Shown: positions 1 through 11,739 of the stretch, piece by piece
How positions within the stretch are numbered: position 1 is the first letter of the stretch
Layout: every line of letters begins with the position of its first letter
Source: Ceratobasidium sp. AG-K
Taxonomy: Eukaryota > Basidiomycota > Agaricomycetes > Cantharellales > Ceratobasidiaceae
Direction of reading: 5' to 3'
DNA length: 64,000 bases
Assembly (NCBI GenBank): GCA_037039685.1
Contig: JAWNGF010000007.1
Location: 1,984,001 to 2,048,000, forward strand
Translations under genes and position numbers: made by a program
The notes under the pieces: model-generated
What the model was told of the DNA's origin: nothing
What the model saw: only the letters and a program-made list of their open reading frames with translations
The model's database searches: none

Positions 1-836
1 CACCCTACATGCATTCCTTGGGTTTCGCAGACTACGTCTGACCTTGCTGTGCTTTGCCTCAGCATTCGATGGTATGCGTTGGCTCCTCCGGCCCTCTGTG
101 AGGGCGTGTGAGCCGCTTGCTTGAAAGAAGTTGGCACCAGTTCTAGTATCTGTGGCGTAGTCAATGACACCGAGAGAATAGTCGTAAACTATAATCAGTT
201 GCCTAGAGTCCTATGTTCCTTAACCGCCAATATATACTGGCAGTGATATCATGCGCTAGCAACAACAGGGGATACTGGGTGGCTAATGCTTAGAATAACG
301 TTGTGATGTTGACATAATCGTCATCAATTATGCGCGCGTGAATGTTTCTCCCAAGCCGGGCCTGTGGATGCCATTCGATCAGGTTTTATTTGTCTCGGCC
401 TTCGCCAAAGTTTCGCGCACCTCGCAAATAAGAAGTTTGTTGCGCCCATGTCGCGCGGGAGTCTCCAGCCATGTCGGTGTGGAGGTGGAGTATGATGCCA
501 GCAGGGTGGTCTATCTTACATGTATACGCATATTTCACATCACCCAATCGTACCTGCTTCTGGTGTCAAGCCATGATATCGTAGATCTGCACTTGCACGC
601 GTATGGAACTTGGAACATGTCGATTATTGCCCCGATGGAGACCTGTGGCTGTGTGGGTGATCGGCAACGACCTAAAACCTTCTCGAATGTACGGGCAAAT
701 CAAAATCCAAAATAAGCCACAAGGTCATTGCATCACTATTACCCCTCCCTTCACCTGACAACCATCGCACTCATACCAATCTAGATCTTAGACCTTGACT
801 ATAATTTTACATATCTAATACTTGCCTACGACTACG
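1..836. other. Upstream non-coding stretch
   Basis: I see no convincing gene here. An open frame at 338-715 (+) has no recognisable domain and a composition unlike the neighbouring proteins. The last 150 bases should contain the promoter of the FES1-like gene that starts at 837. A gene ending left of the window cannot be excluded. Confidence 0.5.
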
Positions 837-1987
837 ATGGAATCTCTTCTCAAATGGGCAGTGGAGAACACATCGGAGGATGCACCTCGAGCCCCGCCAA
901 CGGCAGAAAGAATGAAAGAGCTAGACCCCGCAATCATTGATATGATTTTGGGCAAGTCGGATGCGGTTGTCATGAAGGTTGTTCACAGTCACATTTTTAT
1001 TGACAAGGGCACCACTAATACCACTTTAGGAAAAACTAGCAATTGCGCAAGACGCATCGAGAGAGGAAGACGAAAGGATCGAAGCCTTGGATGATTTTGA
1101 AATGGTGAGTCCAGGTCCGTTTGGAAACGAGCCTCGTCCTAACATCCTAACAGCTGGTAGAACAAATAGACAATGCAAACAGTAAGTCCACAAACATGAC
1201 CAGTTGTGCATAGTCATGATACGGAAATAGATATTGAAAACCTCAAGATGTGGGATCCTTTGATCGAGCTCATGCGCTCATCTTCAGCTGGGATAGCGCG
1301 ACAGGTCATTTGGATCCTAGGAACTGCGGTTCAGAATAATAGCACAGCACAGAAAGATGTAAGTCCCTGTACTTGTACTTGCACCATTGTATTCACACCT
1401 CGTACAGTTTTTGAGACGGGATCCTCTACCCTACTTGCTATCCTTGCTATCGTCCAACGAAACGTCCGGAAGCACGCGGTCCAAGGTGCTTTACTGTCTA
1501 TCAGGAACGTTGAAGCACAACGTGGGCGCAGTGCGCAGACTGGACGAATTGGAAGGCTGGGAGATACTAAAGCACGCCCTACAAGGTATGCGCATTTAAC
1601 CGATCCTGGAACATTGCTAATATATCGGCAGATCCGGATATCTCAGTTCGGCGCAAGACAGTATTTTTGATCAATACCTTGCTGCTACAGGATGCCAAAA
1701 CCCAGTCGACCGCGGCGGCATTGCACTCTTCGGACGGACCACAAATGCACAGCTCAGAAGTTGCCGAGGCGACTTCGACAGAAGGGCTCGTGCAGCGGGC
1801 GGTAACGGATCATGGGTTGATTCAGACGCTGGTGAAGCCACCGCCGTATGGACCAAACGGCGACTCGGACGCAGCATCCGACGACGAGTACAGAGAAAAG
1901 GTTCTCCAGGTTCTTGATACGTTTTCCCAGAGTGGCAACCCGCTAGACGAGGAAGCCAAGGCATTTCAGCAAGCGCACGGCGCGTAA
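837..1987 (+). CDS. FES1: Hsp70 nucleotide exchange factor Fes1 (HspBP1 family)
   Basis: Fes1/HspBP1 proteins are armadillo-repeat factors that release ADP from cytosolic Hsp70. Six exons join in frame (837-977, 1030-1104, 1154-1181, 1231-1358, 1408-1585, 1632-1987) to give 301 residues, close to the family's usual size. The N-terminus MESLLKWAVENT is the typical Fes1 start. Helical armadillo-type segments follow, including QVIWILGTAVQNN and KVLYCLSGTLKHN, and the C-terminus is the usual charged helix. The ATG at 837 is chosen because the conserved N-terminus begins there; the frame is open a little further upstream without family support. The next gene starts only about 80 bases after the stop. 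The first intron has a weak-looking donor (GTTGTT), but the frame requires it. Confidence 0.93.
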
Positions 1988-2065
1988 TGTGTAGCAACGG
2001 AAATGAAATGGAGCGTGAAATGTAGAATTGCTTACATGAGTGTTGGACTTGCTCTGAACGACGAC

Positions 2066-5000
2066 ATGGACTCCGAGGGCGCATCTCAAACACGGCGGCC
2101 CGCAAGCACTGCCGTCGAACGAACTCGACGTGGCTCGGGTGGTGCCAAGAGCGGGGGCGTTGATGTCAGCCAACACCCCGCGGCAATCGCCTACCAGGCC
2201 GCACACCCCAAGCGCGCTATTCCTCGCTTCGGCCCATACCTCCTTCTGCAGACGCTAGGCGAGGGCGAGTTTGGCAAAGTCAAGCTTGGTCTTCATGCCA
2301 CCTGGGGCGAGGAGGTGGCTGTTAAGCTTATCCGTCGTGGCAACGTTGAGAATGCTCTGCGCATGAGCAAGGTCGAGCGCGAGATCGAGGTTCTTCGGGT
2401 GTGTTTTCCGTCGTTTTTAGCGCGCTTCATCATGCTGACTGGCACCAGAAAATCAACCACCCGAACATCGTGCGACTGTACGACGTAATCGAGACGGACA
2501 AGTACATTGGCATTGTGCTCGAGTACGCGTCGGGCGGCGAGCTTTTCGACCACATCCTTGCCCACCGCTTCCTCCGCGAACGCGATGCCTGCAAGCTCTT
2601 TGCACAGCTCATCTCGGGCGTGTCGTATATCCACCAGAAGAAAATTGTCCACCGCGACCTCAAACTCGAGAATTTGCTGCTCGACAGGAACCGCAATGTG
2701 ATTATCACCGACTTTGGTTTTGCCAACCGCTTCGAGCACCGGCCCGACGACCTCATGCAAACTTCCTGCGGATCTCCCTGCTACGCAGCCCCAGAGCTCG
2801 TCATCTCCGAGGGCGAGTACGTCGGGAGCGCAGTCGACATTTGGTCGTGCGGCGTCATCCTCTATGCGATGCTCGCTGGATACCTTCCCTTTGACGACGA
2901 TCCCGCCAATCCCGATGGCGACAACATCAACCTTCTCTACAAGTACATTGTCACTACCCCTCTTACCTTCCCCGAGTATGTTTCCCAAGCCGCTCGGGAC
3001 CTCCTCGGGCGCATGCTCGTTCCGGACCCCAAGCACCGTGCCGACTTGGCGACAATTATGGCTCATCCTTGGCTGGCCCCATATGCCGCCCAGTTCCAAC
3101 TTTCTGTCGAGCAGCTCGAACAACAGGCCATCGAACAACAGCATGTGAAGCGCATGGCCTACCAGCGCCAGATCCGCAAAAAGCAGCAGCAACAAGCCCA
3201 GTCGTCGCAGGCCGCCGCCCCATCAAGAGCCACTCGCGCACAGTCGACCCGCCCTCCCGCCGCAGACGACTCGTCCGACCTGCTCTACACGTCAGCATCG
3301 CCTTCTCGCCGCGATCGGGCCGGTGCTTCGGCGATTGTGCTCCCCTCCCCAAGCGCCGCCGACACTGAGATGCTAAGCGTTGATGCTCCTCAGGGCACAG
3401 AGCCGGCTCCTGGCGGACGTAAGAGCAAGGGATATCGCCATACTATTCAGCTTGAATATGACGTCGGAACACGTGAAACTGCTCCACCCATGCCCACTCC
3501 TTCGCAGCCGATTTCCGTTGAAACTCCGGTCGATGTACCTGCTTCCCGAAAAGATATGCCCGAAGCGTCGCCCGCCACCTCAGCGCAACCAAACTCGCCC
3601 GTCAATGTCCGCTCGGCGAGCGCGTCCCGCACGGCACCTCCTAGTGCCTTTGCCATGTCTTCGGGCGTACGCTCCGCGAGCGCGAGCAATGCGGAACCTC
3701 GCGCAGACAACCTAGAAGGCCATGCTCGCACTGCCTCGGACGACACCACCCAATTCATGTCGCCAGTATCTAGCGTCCGTGCGGCTTCGTTGGATATACA
3801 TAATCGTGTCGCAACAAACGAAGATGGCACTCAGCCGCCTTCTGTGTCCGACGCGTCCATCCCTGCTGTGCACGTTTCGATACCTCCCATGTCTCCCGTT
3901 GACGAGGCGGACGTGCGCGCTGCTCTAGCCGGTGGCAAGTCGGAGTCGGTTAGGCATGGCGCAGCTAGCATAAACGGTCGGTTTCCACCTTTTTTTCCCC
4001 ACTGGGCCCCACTGACGTTTCTATCTCCAGGCGTGAACGGTACTGGTGAAGCCTCGCACACTCCGAGCATTCGCATTGACGGGCTTCCGGGCAACGATGC
4101 AACTCGCTCGCCCGTCATGCTTACCCCTACCACCGTTGAAAGCGCTGGCTTGTCAACACCAATTGCCACCGAGCCGGCGACGAGCGACGTGGAGAGTAGG
4201 TCTAGGCCTGCAACCCATTCAAAGCCAAACGACCCACCCGCTCAGGCTATGCTACCAAAGACCTCGGACAGTGCTCAGGTAAGTTGCAAATGTGGAGCTG
4301 GCTCGGTTGAACTCATTGTGGCGTTAGCTGCCAAGCTCCATTGGGCCGGTCAGGAACGCGTCGACGACCAGTTCGACCGCAGGGAGCGGTACTCCCCGGT
4401 CTAAATCAACCAGGCACAGCAGCAAGCCGGTAAGTAAATGACGTGCTTCTTGGCGAGGCTTTACTAAATTAAGCACATATTCGCTAGGCCGAAAAGCACG
4501 CTGACGAAGAAGTCGGAAACACGAGTGTCTCGAGCACCAAGAGCCGGCGCAAGACTTTGAGCCTGATGGTCGAGCCCTTCCAGAGGTGAGATTTCCGAGT
4601 TTGATTTTGCGACCTGGTTGACGCTGAATCACTTCTGTAGGCCTTTCCGGACCCGCACTCCTGTGGAAACCGTGCCGGTTCCCGAGAGAAAAGACTCCCA
4701 GCCCTTGCGATCCGCCCCGCCCTCGAGCTTCCCTCAGCAGTCAGCGCTCCCTCCGACTACCGCTGGGCAGTCGGTTCTTCCATCCACCCCTGCCGCTCAC
4801 CAACCCACTCCTGGCCCGGCGTACAAGACCAACACCGAGCGCTTCATGGCCGAGGGCCCGCCAGCTGGCCCAGCGAGCGCGACCAGCAAGGCGAAGCGTG
4901 TAATGAACTGGTTCCGAAAGCGGTCTCTGGCTCCTGGCGATTCCAGTACTCCCGCCAGTGTCCCTGTCGTTTCTCTCCCACCCGTTCGTGTGCCTCCATC

Positions 5001-5884
5001 CGAGGATCAACCCGCCCAAGCTCCTCGGCCCCAAATCGAGCCAAAGCACAGCACTGGCCTGGACAGCCTTTCGACCAAAGGACACTCGTCGTTGCAGCTT
5101 CCCAAACCCACTACTCCTGCTGGCCCAGTGTCGATTGTCAAGCCCTCAAAGCCCGTCGTCAACCGCGCTGGAATGCGCGTACACGAGGGTGCCGTCGATC
5201 AAGCGATGGTTACGTCCGGTTCGCCTCTGGACGCTCTCACCCATGCAGAGGCCGTGCTCGTCGAAATGGGCATTGCCTTTACCAAGGAAAGCGAGTTCAA
5301 GTTCAGGTGTGTGCGGCACAAGAAGCGAAAAGGCGGTATGTCTGGGAGCGTTGGGCCCCTTGGTGGTTTGAGCGCTGGAGTTGCGGGCAGCGCAGCAAGC
5401 AACGGCGTGAGTTTTGTCGCATATCTAGATTATTCAAGCACTAACGCGCTGATAGGTGAACAACCGTGGACTTCCGATGCCGCCCCCACCCTCGTTCAGC
5501 GGCCCCGGTGGTATGCTACGTGGCCTGTTGCGTAGAAGCTCTGCTCAGCCAGGGACGACGACCGAGTCCGAAACCTCCTTGCCAGAACCCATTTATGGCG
5601 AGCGCAACGACGATGCTCAGGATGAAGTCCGGTTTTTTGTCGAGCTTACTCGTATCGACCGCCTGGAGGATACTTATAGCATCGACGTGCGTCGGCTCAA
5701 GGGCAACCTCCGAAGCTACAAATTCTTGTACGACACGATGCGAGAGTGAGTCTGATTTCAATTCCGCGCGTCGAGTTGGTGCTAACTCGTAGCTGCAGGC
5801 GATGCCTTCCTAGGTTGGTTGGACTCGCGCTTTGATCTTGCGAGTTACTCATTATACTTTTTTAGGCTCCAGACTATCAATTGA
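2066..5884 (+). CDS. KIN4: KIN4-type serine/threonine protein kinase with C-terminal KA1 domain
   Basis: Eight exons (2066-2398, 2449-3976, 4031-4278, 4328-4429, 4488-4585, 4641-5406, 5456-5745, 5866-5884) join in frame to 1127 residues. The kinase domain is near residues 53-320: GEGEFGKV glycine loop, VHRDLKLEN catalytic loop, DFGF, and the activation segment [13 protein letters not shown]. That segment and [10 protein letters not shown] match the Kin4/Frk1 group (in yeast a spindle-position checkpoint kinase) better than Kin1/MARK. A long Ser/Pro-rich linker leads to a conserved SLMVEPFQR block and a basic MNWFRKRS patch. The last about 170 residues look like a KA1 membrane-binding domain (MRVHEGAVD ... 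[10 protein letters not shown]), interrupted by a low-complexity insert. Another in-frame ATG at 2003 would leave only 15 bases after FES1, so 2066 is preferred. The checkpoint role is inferred from yeast. Confidence 0.9.
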
Positions 5885-6412
5885 TGCCCCATGATCTCCA
5901 CGCCAACTCTCCCCACGATCCGCCACGACTGAGATCTCACCCGTTTCCCCTTAGATCACATCCACTCCTGGCCTCAATCCCCATCCCATCTCTCATCCTA
6001 GTATCTATAATCCACACTCGCCTTGGCGGTGTGCCACTCTTTTATACACCTATCTCACCCGGCATCTGCTGGTCCTGGTCTATCTGCCTTTTTTTTCTAT
6101 TTTCATCCAACTTCCGTTTTGTTTGTGTATCTAGTCTTGGCTCTGGAACGCCGGTCATCGTTTATTATATGATCCTGGTACTAGTTGCGTGAGAAAGGTT
6201 GCGTGCAGCGTCGGGTTCTGTTGCTCCCTGAAGCAAATTTTGCAAGCGCCAAATCACGATTGGCGATTTGACGTATTGTGGGAGTCCACAGAGGACCACA
6301 CTAGGCCAGGTACGAGAGAGTCCGACAGTCCCGAGAACTTATCTGGCCGATTAATTCCCGCTATATATACCTTGGTAGACCCGGCTGAACTACTCTTGCA
6401 CACCACAAGACG
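5885..6412. other. Intergenic region between kinase and carrier genes
   Basis: There is no supported gene. C/T-rich runs around 5900-6100 look like 3' UTR or promoter DNA. A TATA-like run lies at its right end. Confidence 0.5.
6362..6369 (+). promoter_or_regulatory. TATA-like element upstream of the carrier gene
   Basis: The run TATATATA lies about 45 bases before the ATG at 6413. The position is plausible for a core promoter, but it rests on composition alone. Confidence 0.35.
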
Positions 6413-8651
6413 ATGAGCACCACCACTAATCCGACCCGTAAACGTACGTTCGAGTCCAACTGGTTCCGTAGATTGAGTTTTAATGATGCCTGTTCCGTAA
6501 ACGATCACAGCTCTCCCTGGGTATTATCAGTTTGGGGCTGGGGCGTTTGCAGGGGTGACGGAGATATGTATATTTTACCCGCTCGGTTCGTGGATTTGTT
6601 TAGCCAATCCATCGATACTAACGATATTGTTTTCGGAACCAACTTTCATTAACGCGTACTGTCATTAAACATGAACCTAACCCAACCCCTATCATGACTC
6701 TCCGTGCACCTAGACGTGGTCAAGACGCGTATGCAGCTTGATACTGGAAAATCGCCCAGCCTGGTCGCCAGCTTCCGAAACATTATTCGGGAGGAAGGGT
6801 AAGTTTACATATCTCAAACTCCGCCCCGCTAGAAGTACTCAACGGCCGTTTTACGTTGGCAGAGCTGGACGGCTTTATCGCGGACTTGTACCCCCTCTGT
6901 TGCTCGAAGCCCCCAAGCGTGCTGTGAAATGTAGGTGTTTGCGGGTCACGGGCACGGCCGAGAGCGGGAGCCCAAGTGCCACCACGAGGCGTAGAGCATA
7001 TACTGATTCCTGTTTGCGCAGTCGCTTCCAATGACTTTTGGGGCAAGACGTTTGTGGAATACTCTACCGACAAGAAAATGACGCAAGGACTGAGCATTCT
7101 GACCGGGTGCGCTGCGGGTGCGACGGAGAGCTTTGTCGTGGTTCCTTTTGAGCTAGTCAAGATCAGGTGCGAATTGCAGCTAATTAATCACATAATAGCT
7201 CACGCGACACAATGTGATCGTCGTGATAGACTCCAGGACAAGACGTCCAAGTATGCTGGCCCTATGGACGTCGTCCGTTCGATTGTGCGGCAACATGGCC
7301 CGCTCGGACTGTACGCCGGGATGGAGTCGACGTTTTGGAGGTCAGACTACTCGCCATCCACAACTCAATCTTGTCTGACTTTAGATTTTTAACCTTTGGG
7401 TTCGGGTCCGTATTGGGTGGGGTATTCGTGACCAATTGATAGGCACGTCTGGTGGAGTGAGTGTGTCCCCTTTACCCGAGCATGCACTGACCGTTCCCCT
7501 TGTCCACAACCATCATCTCGTTGTGTCTCATGTCATCGATCGTGCATCGGATGTGCGGTGCCTTGTCGACTTGCCACGCGTCGGCGCCACCATCTACCGC
7601 CAATCACGCTGGTCATCGAACATTTTGATTTTGAATTCCGCCACACGACCAACTCTTGTAACGACGGCCATCACCCCCACGGGTTTTGTTCCGTGCCTCT
7701 CCGCTAAATGACTGCCCCGTATGGCGCCCTTTACACTAGATGGAGGCTTTTTCGGGTGCGTAGAAGCTGGATTCACGTCGAACCTGACGCTCATGTTTTT
7801 ACGCTTTTTTCGATCGTTGTCCGCCGTGATTCTGTGTGCGCTGGGTGTAATCTCGTTTGCACCTGAATTGTCTATGCTGACCCAACCGTACGCCGCTGGC
7901 TTTTTTCTGGCACGTCGCTGATTGCGTTCGGGGGTGTGTCTCCGCGGCGGTGTCGCTCCAACTGAACGGTGGGGCTATTGATGCGCGCATCTACATTAAA
8001 CTCGACATCTGTGCTTCGGAACCGGGACGGAAACTGTCGTAGCACGATCCATACGCTTCGTGCAAATCTTCCCAAGGCCGAGGTGGGTTGCATCATATTT
8101 CAAGTGTACGAGATGGCAGGACCTTCGTCATATCACCGGATGTGCGTTGGCTGGATTGGGCGGGGAATCCTAGGGTACCTAGGATCTTCTGGGTGCTGAA
8201 TTCAGGAAGCTGTATAGAGCCGCATCGTTGGTAGCTAACATCCCGATAGACAGCGCAGGGAGCGTTGTTGAACAACTTTATCTCGGGAGCGCTAGGAGGG
8301 TTTGTCGGAACTGCACTCAACACGCCATTTGATGTAAGTGGGATGGTTTGTTGCGGGCCGCGCTGACTCGGCGCAGGTGGTCAAGTCGCGCATCCAGGGC
8401 GCGCACCCGATCCCAGGGGTGGTGCCCAAGTACAATTGGACGTACCCGTCGCTCGCGTTGATCCTTCGTGAAGAGGGGGCCGCGGCACTGTACAAGGGAT
8501 TCGTGCCCAAGGTGCTTCGACTAGCGCCGGGCGGTGGGGTGTTGCTGCTTGTAGTCGAGGCCGTGCTGAGCGTTGTGCGCAAGAGTAAGTGGACGGCTAT
8601 TGAGAGAAGCGGAGCTGACTGTTTGCAGCTCTGGGACCGCCGTATGTGTAG
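6413..8651 (+). CDS. ODC: Mitochondrial 2-oxodicarboxylate carrier (ODC1/2 type)
   Basis: This inner-membrane carrier of the SLC25 family exchanges 2-oxoadipate and 2-oxoglutarate, by analogy with yeast Odc1/2. Twelve exons sum to exactly 900 bases, or 299 residues, the normal carrier size: 6413-6443, 6511-6585, 6714-6798, 6863-6930, 7022-7166, 7230-7340, 7443-7456, 7740-7755, 8043-8082, 8250-8333, 8377-8584, 8629-8651. Three carrier repeats carry the signatures YPLDVVKTRMQ, VPFELVKIRLQD and TPFDVVKSRIQG. APKRAVKFASND and GATESFVVVPFE are typical of the ODC subgroup. Exons 7 and 8 are only 14 and 16 bases long and sit between introns of 102, 283 and 287 bases. They are required to give the conserved WRHVWWNGGFFG segment without a gap. 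Confidence 0.92.
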
Positions 8652-8792
8652 AAGCGGAGAAGCAAATGGGGTATGAAATGAAGTCGCCGTCAGGGTTGGG
8701 TTGATGTGATCGATAGGGCGTATAAAGTAACGTTGTAGCTAGAAAAGCCGTGGCTAGATATAAGGGCTTGCAGCGGCCTAGGCTGCAGCACC

Positions 8793-10919
8793 ATGTCCAC
8801 ACCGGCTTCTTTCGATGGGCTGCCGCCCGAATGCATTCAAGCGATCGCGGTGCGGGCGTGCGAGGAACCGTTCCTTGGGCCGCCGACTGCCCTTGCGACG
8901 CTGCTGAGAGTCAGTCGCCGGACACACGCCGCCCTCTGCGTGCAGCACAACTCGACCCTCCACGCCCGGGTCTTTGCGGCAAAATTCGACACTGTCGCTC
9001 CTGCCCGGCGTTTTGCTGATGCTGGCCAACCCCTTGCCGCCGGCAGCTGGGCGGCCGAGCTGCGTCGTCGGTGGATTTGCCTGCGCCGGATCCGTCATGT
9101 CTCTGCGGTCGGACGACTGGGTGTAGTGAGCGAGGACGAGGAGCGGGCGGACCTCTGGCTCATTTATCTCATGTTCATCGAGAGCGACGGCAAGAACTTT
9201 GACCAGCTGCTGCACTGGGCGCGGGTGAGCGGCTACATCCGCACCGTCATCCGCGAGCTGCTCTCGCCCTCGGGGGCGTCCAGGCCGGGCTATCCGGTCG
9301 AATCGACGTCGCGGGCCCTTGGGCTCTGGCTCATGTGGTTCCTCACTGAAGTCCGTGCGTGCCTCTGCTCGCCCTCTCGACGCCGCTGACCGTTTGCAGA
9401 TACCGTCGTAGCCGAGGCCGAGTCTGACACGGCTCAGATTCACAACATGCTGCGTCCGTGGGCACTCGCGTCGCACAAGGTAGGCTAGCCCCATGCGTCG
9501 ACTTGCGCTGACATTTCGCAGTTTGACACGCTCTGTGCGCCGTTTACACACTGGAACCTGCCTGCGCCCCAGGGACCGACGCTGGGCGAGGATCCGATGG
9601 CGCTGACCCCGCATTACCCTGCCGATCTCGATCTGCGCGACCGCTCCGAGCCCGTTGCTCACATGGGCCGCCGCATCCACCTTGCCCCGCCCCGCGCCTC
9701 GCTCGCTGCCATCATGGCGTTCATGGTCCGGCTTGAGCGCAACGGTCCCATTCCAGCCCATCCAGCGCCAGCCATTCCCACTCCGGCCGGAAACAACCAG
9801 TTCCCATCGACGATTGCGAACCAACACCCTGGCCTCACAATCTACCCCCGTACGCGCTATCCTGCCTGGTACGGCCCTGGCTGCACCGAGTTTGACGGGC
9901 GCATTAACCGCAAGGGCAGCGCTGCCTACGACTCCGAGTGGCGCCGCGTTCTCCAGTGCGGCAATCCCTTCGTCACGCCCCGCTTCAAGACCCAGCCCAC
10001 ATTCTGCCCTGGCGATCTGGCCGGCGACTGGGAGGGCCGTTTTGTTGTGAGTAGTCTCGGCATTTGGTTAGTTCTTGCTCACGTCGGCCAGTTTCTGACC
10101 TTCGACGCGTTCCGAGACATGCTCGCTGGCTTTATGCCCGCTGTCCAGGGTGGCCACCTCGCTCAACAACCCCATGTCTGGCGCATACGCGAGCACCACT
10201 GCCTCCGACGACGCAGGCGCGTGCCCATCGGCCGGGACGACGAATCCATCGGCGAGGCCCTTCCCGTCGGAAACGCCCTCGACGCATTTATCCCCGCCGA
10301 CGCCGACTTTATCCAGCACGGAGGCGAGGTCAGTGCTCATCATTCTCCCCTCGCTCCCACTCACACCCCGCAGCCCATCGGCTTCGGCCCCAATCCCGGT
10401 CGTCGCCTCGAGGTCCGTGTCCCAGACGACTCGAGCATGGAGGGTTTCCGCTCGTATCACTACACCACCATCGACGGCCCGACTGATCTCCCACCAACCC
10501 ATGTCCCCACTACTTCGGTTCTCTCGCCCGTGCCTCCACCTCTCGACCACATGCCCGACTGGGACAATGCGGTCTATGGATCCGGCTGGCCCACTGGTGA
10601 TGACGAGTGGGAAGAAGAGGTCGTAGACACGATCATCACGGGAGAAGGCCACTCGAGCTGGGGCGCGTTCCACCTTCGAGGCAGGATCCGCGCGTGGGAT
10701 GGCATGATCATTCTCGTCAAGGATTATGTGAGTCGGCCTCATGCTCTCGTACTCGTCACTCATGTGCCCCAGGTCGGCCAAAACAACGGTCGTGGCCGCT
10801 GGTTATACAAGGGCTACGTCGTCGCAGGCGGGAATTGGGTCGGCCGCTGGCGCGACACCTTTACTGCCGAGCACTTGAGCGGATACGAGGGTGTGTTTAG
10901 TGTTACCCGGAGATTCTGA
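8793..10919 (+). CDS. F-box domain protein, basidiomycete type
   Basis: The N-terminus has an F-box-like segment (FDGLPPECIQAIAVRACEE, residues about 6-50). F-box proteins recruit substrates to SCF ubiquitin ligases by binding Skp1. A long middle region without a recognisable domain follows. The C-terminal part, with RGRIRAWDGMIILVKDY, GRWLYKGYVVAGGNWVGRW and a final EGVFSVTRRF, is a pattern I associate with large basidiomycete F-box proteins. Introns of about 40-55 bases near 9354-9400, 9481-9523, 10048-10095, 10330-10373 and 10726-10772 restore the frame. The start is the ATG opening MSTPASFDGLPP. The substrate is unknown. The 3' UTR faces the convergent exchanger gene. Confidence 0.8.
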
Positions 10920-11739
10920 ATTATTGTGAGTCTGCGCAAGTGGCGTTGGTATACGCGCATACATGCTGACCCCGTTTCAGTGCCCTCGATGGGCATATGC
11001 ATATTTCCTTTACTTGCAATCCACTGTATAAACGCCGGATCATTCTTGTCCTCGGATTTCTTTTTTGTCCTTGCTCCTCCTTCCCCATATCAAGTCGCCC
11101 ATCTCCGTGCACCTTCCCATCCGATATTTATGATCGCCGCTCTTCTCCCACATTCTCATTTCCGCGATTGATCTCCCTGCGTCTGCTGAGAGAGGCTCGC
11201 CCCCACCTCCCCAGGTTCGTCGAGCCGTTTAGGAAATTTTCCTAGGCGCCGACCAGGCCCTCTTTGTTTTTCACATTCTCGCTTTTCTCGCCTAGACCCC
11301 AACCGCATGTATCCAATGATATGTCATGTAGACCTACTATATTATTATACCATGCCCATCACGACGCACAACACGGGGCGCCCATGCCCACGCTCCTGGC
11401 GGGTTCGGAGCCGTGCCACGCGACTTCGGCTCCGCATGGGGATCGGGGTATCGGGGGTCGACGATCACATGGGCCCTGTTATCTTGTAGCAAACTCTAGA
11501 TTCGATCAAGTGGCAAGCCTAGGCGGGATCGACGCAGCAAGATGCGATCTCAATCCCAGGTTTCCACTCTAGACGCCGGGCGAAAATGTGTACAAGTTGT
11601 GTCCATGGACATTTTTGGAACGAGTACATCTGTTCGCACCCGCCACACCACGCGGGCTATTACACATACATCAGGTGCACAACTCTATGACAGAACAAGA
11701 CACTTTCACATATTTGTGTCGCGTTGTTTCCTTCGGGCA
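10920..11739. other. Intergenic region between convergent genes
   Basis: This stretch lies between the stop codons of two convergent genes. It is C/T-rich, and its short open frames carry no domains. It probably holds both 3' UTRs and terminators; I see nothing else. Confidence 0.5.

Noticed and set aside
338..715. 125-residue open frame on the plus strand
   Set aside because: It shows no domain, no family resemblance, and a composition typical of random frames. No splice pattern extends it.
8778..9827. 349-residue minus-strand frame
   Set aside because: It is antisense to the F-box gene in GC-rich coding DNA and has no recognisable domain.
10068..10781. 237-residue minus-strand frame
   Set aside because: It is also antisense to the F-box gene; the plus frame has the conserved C-terminal blocks.
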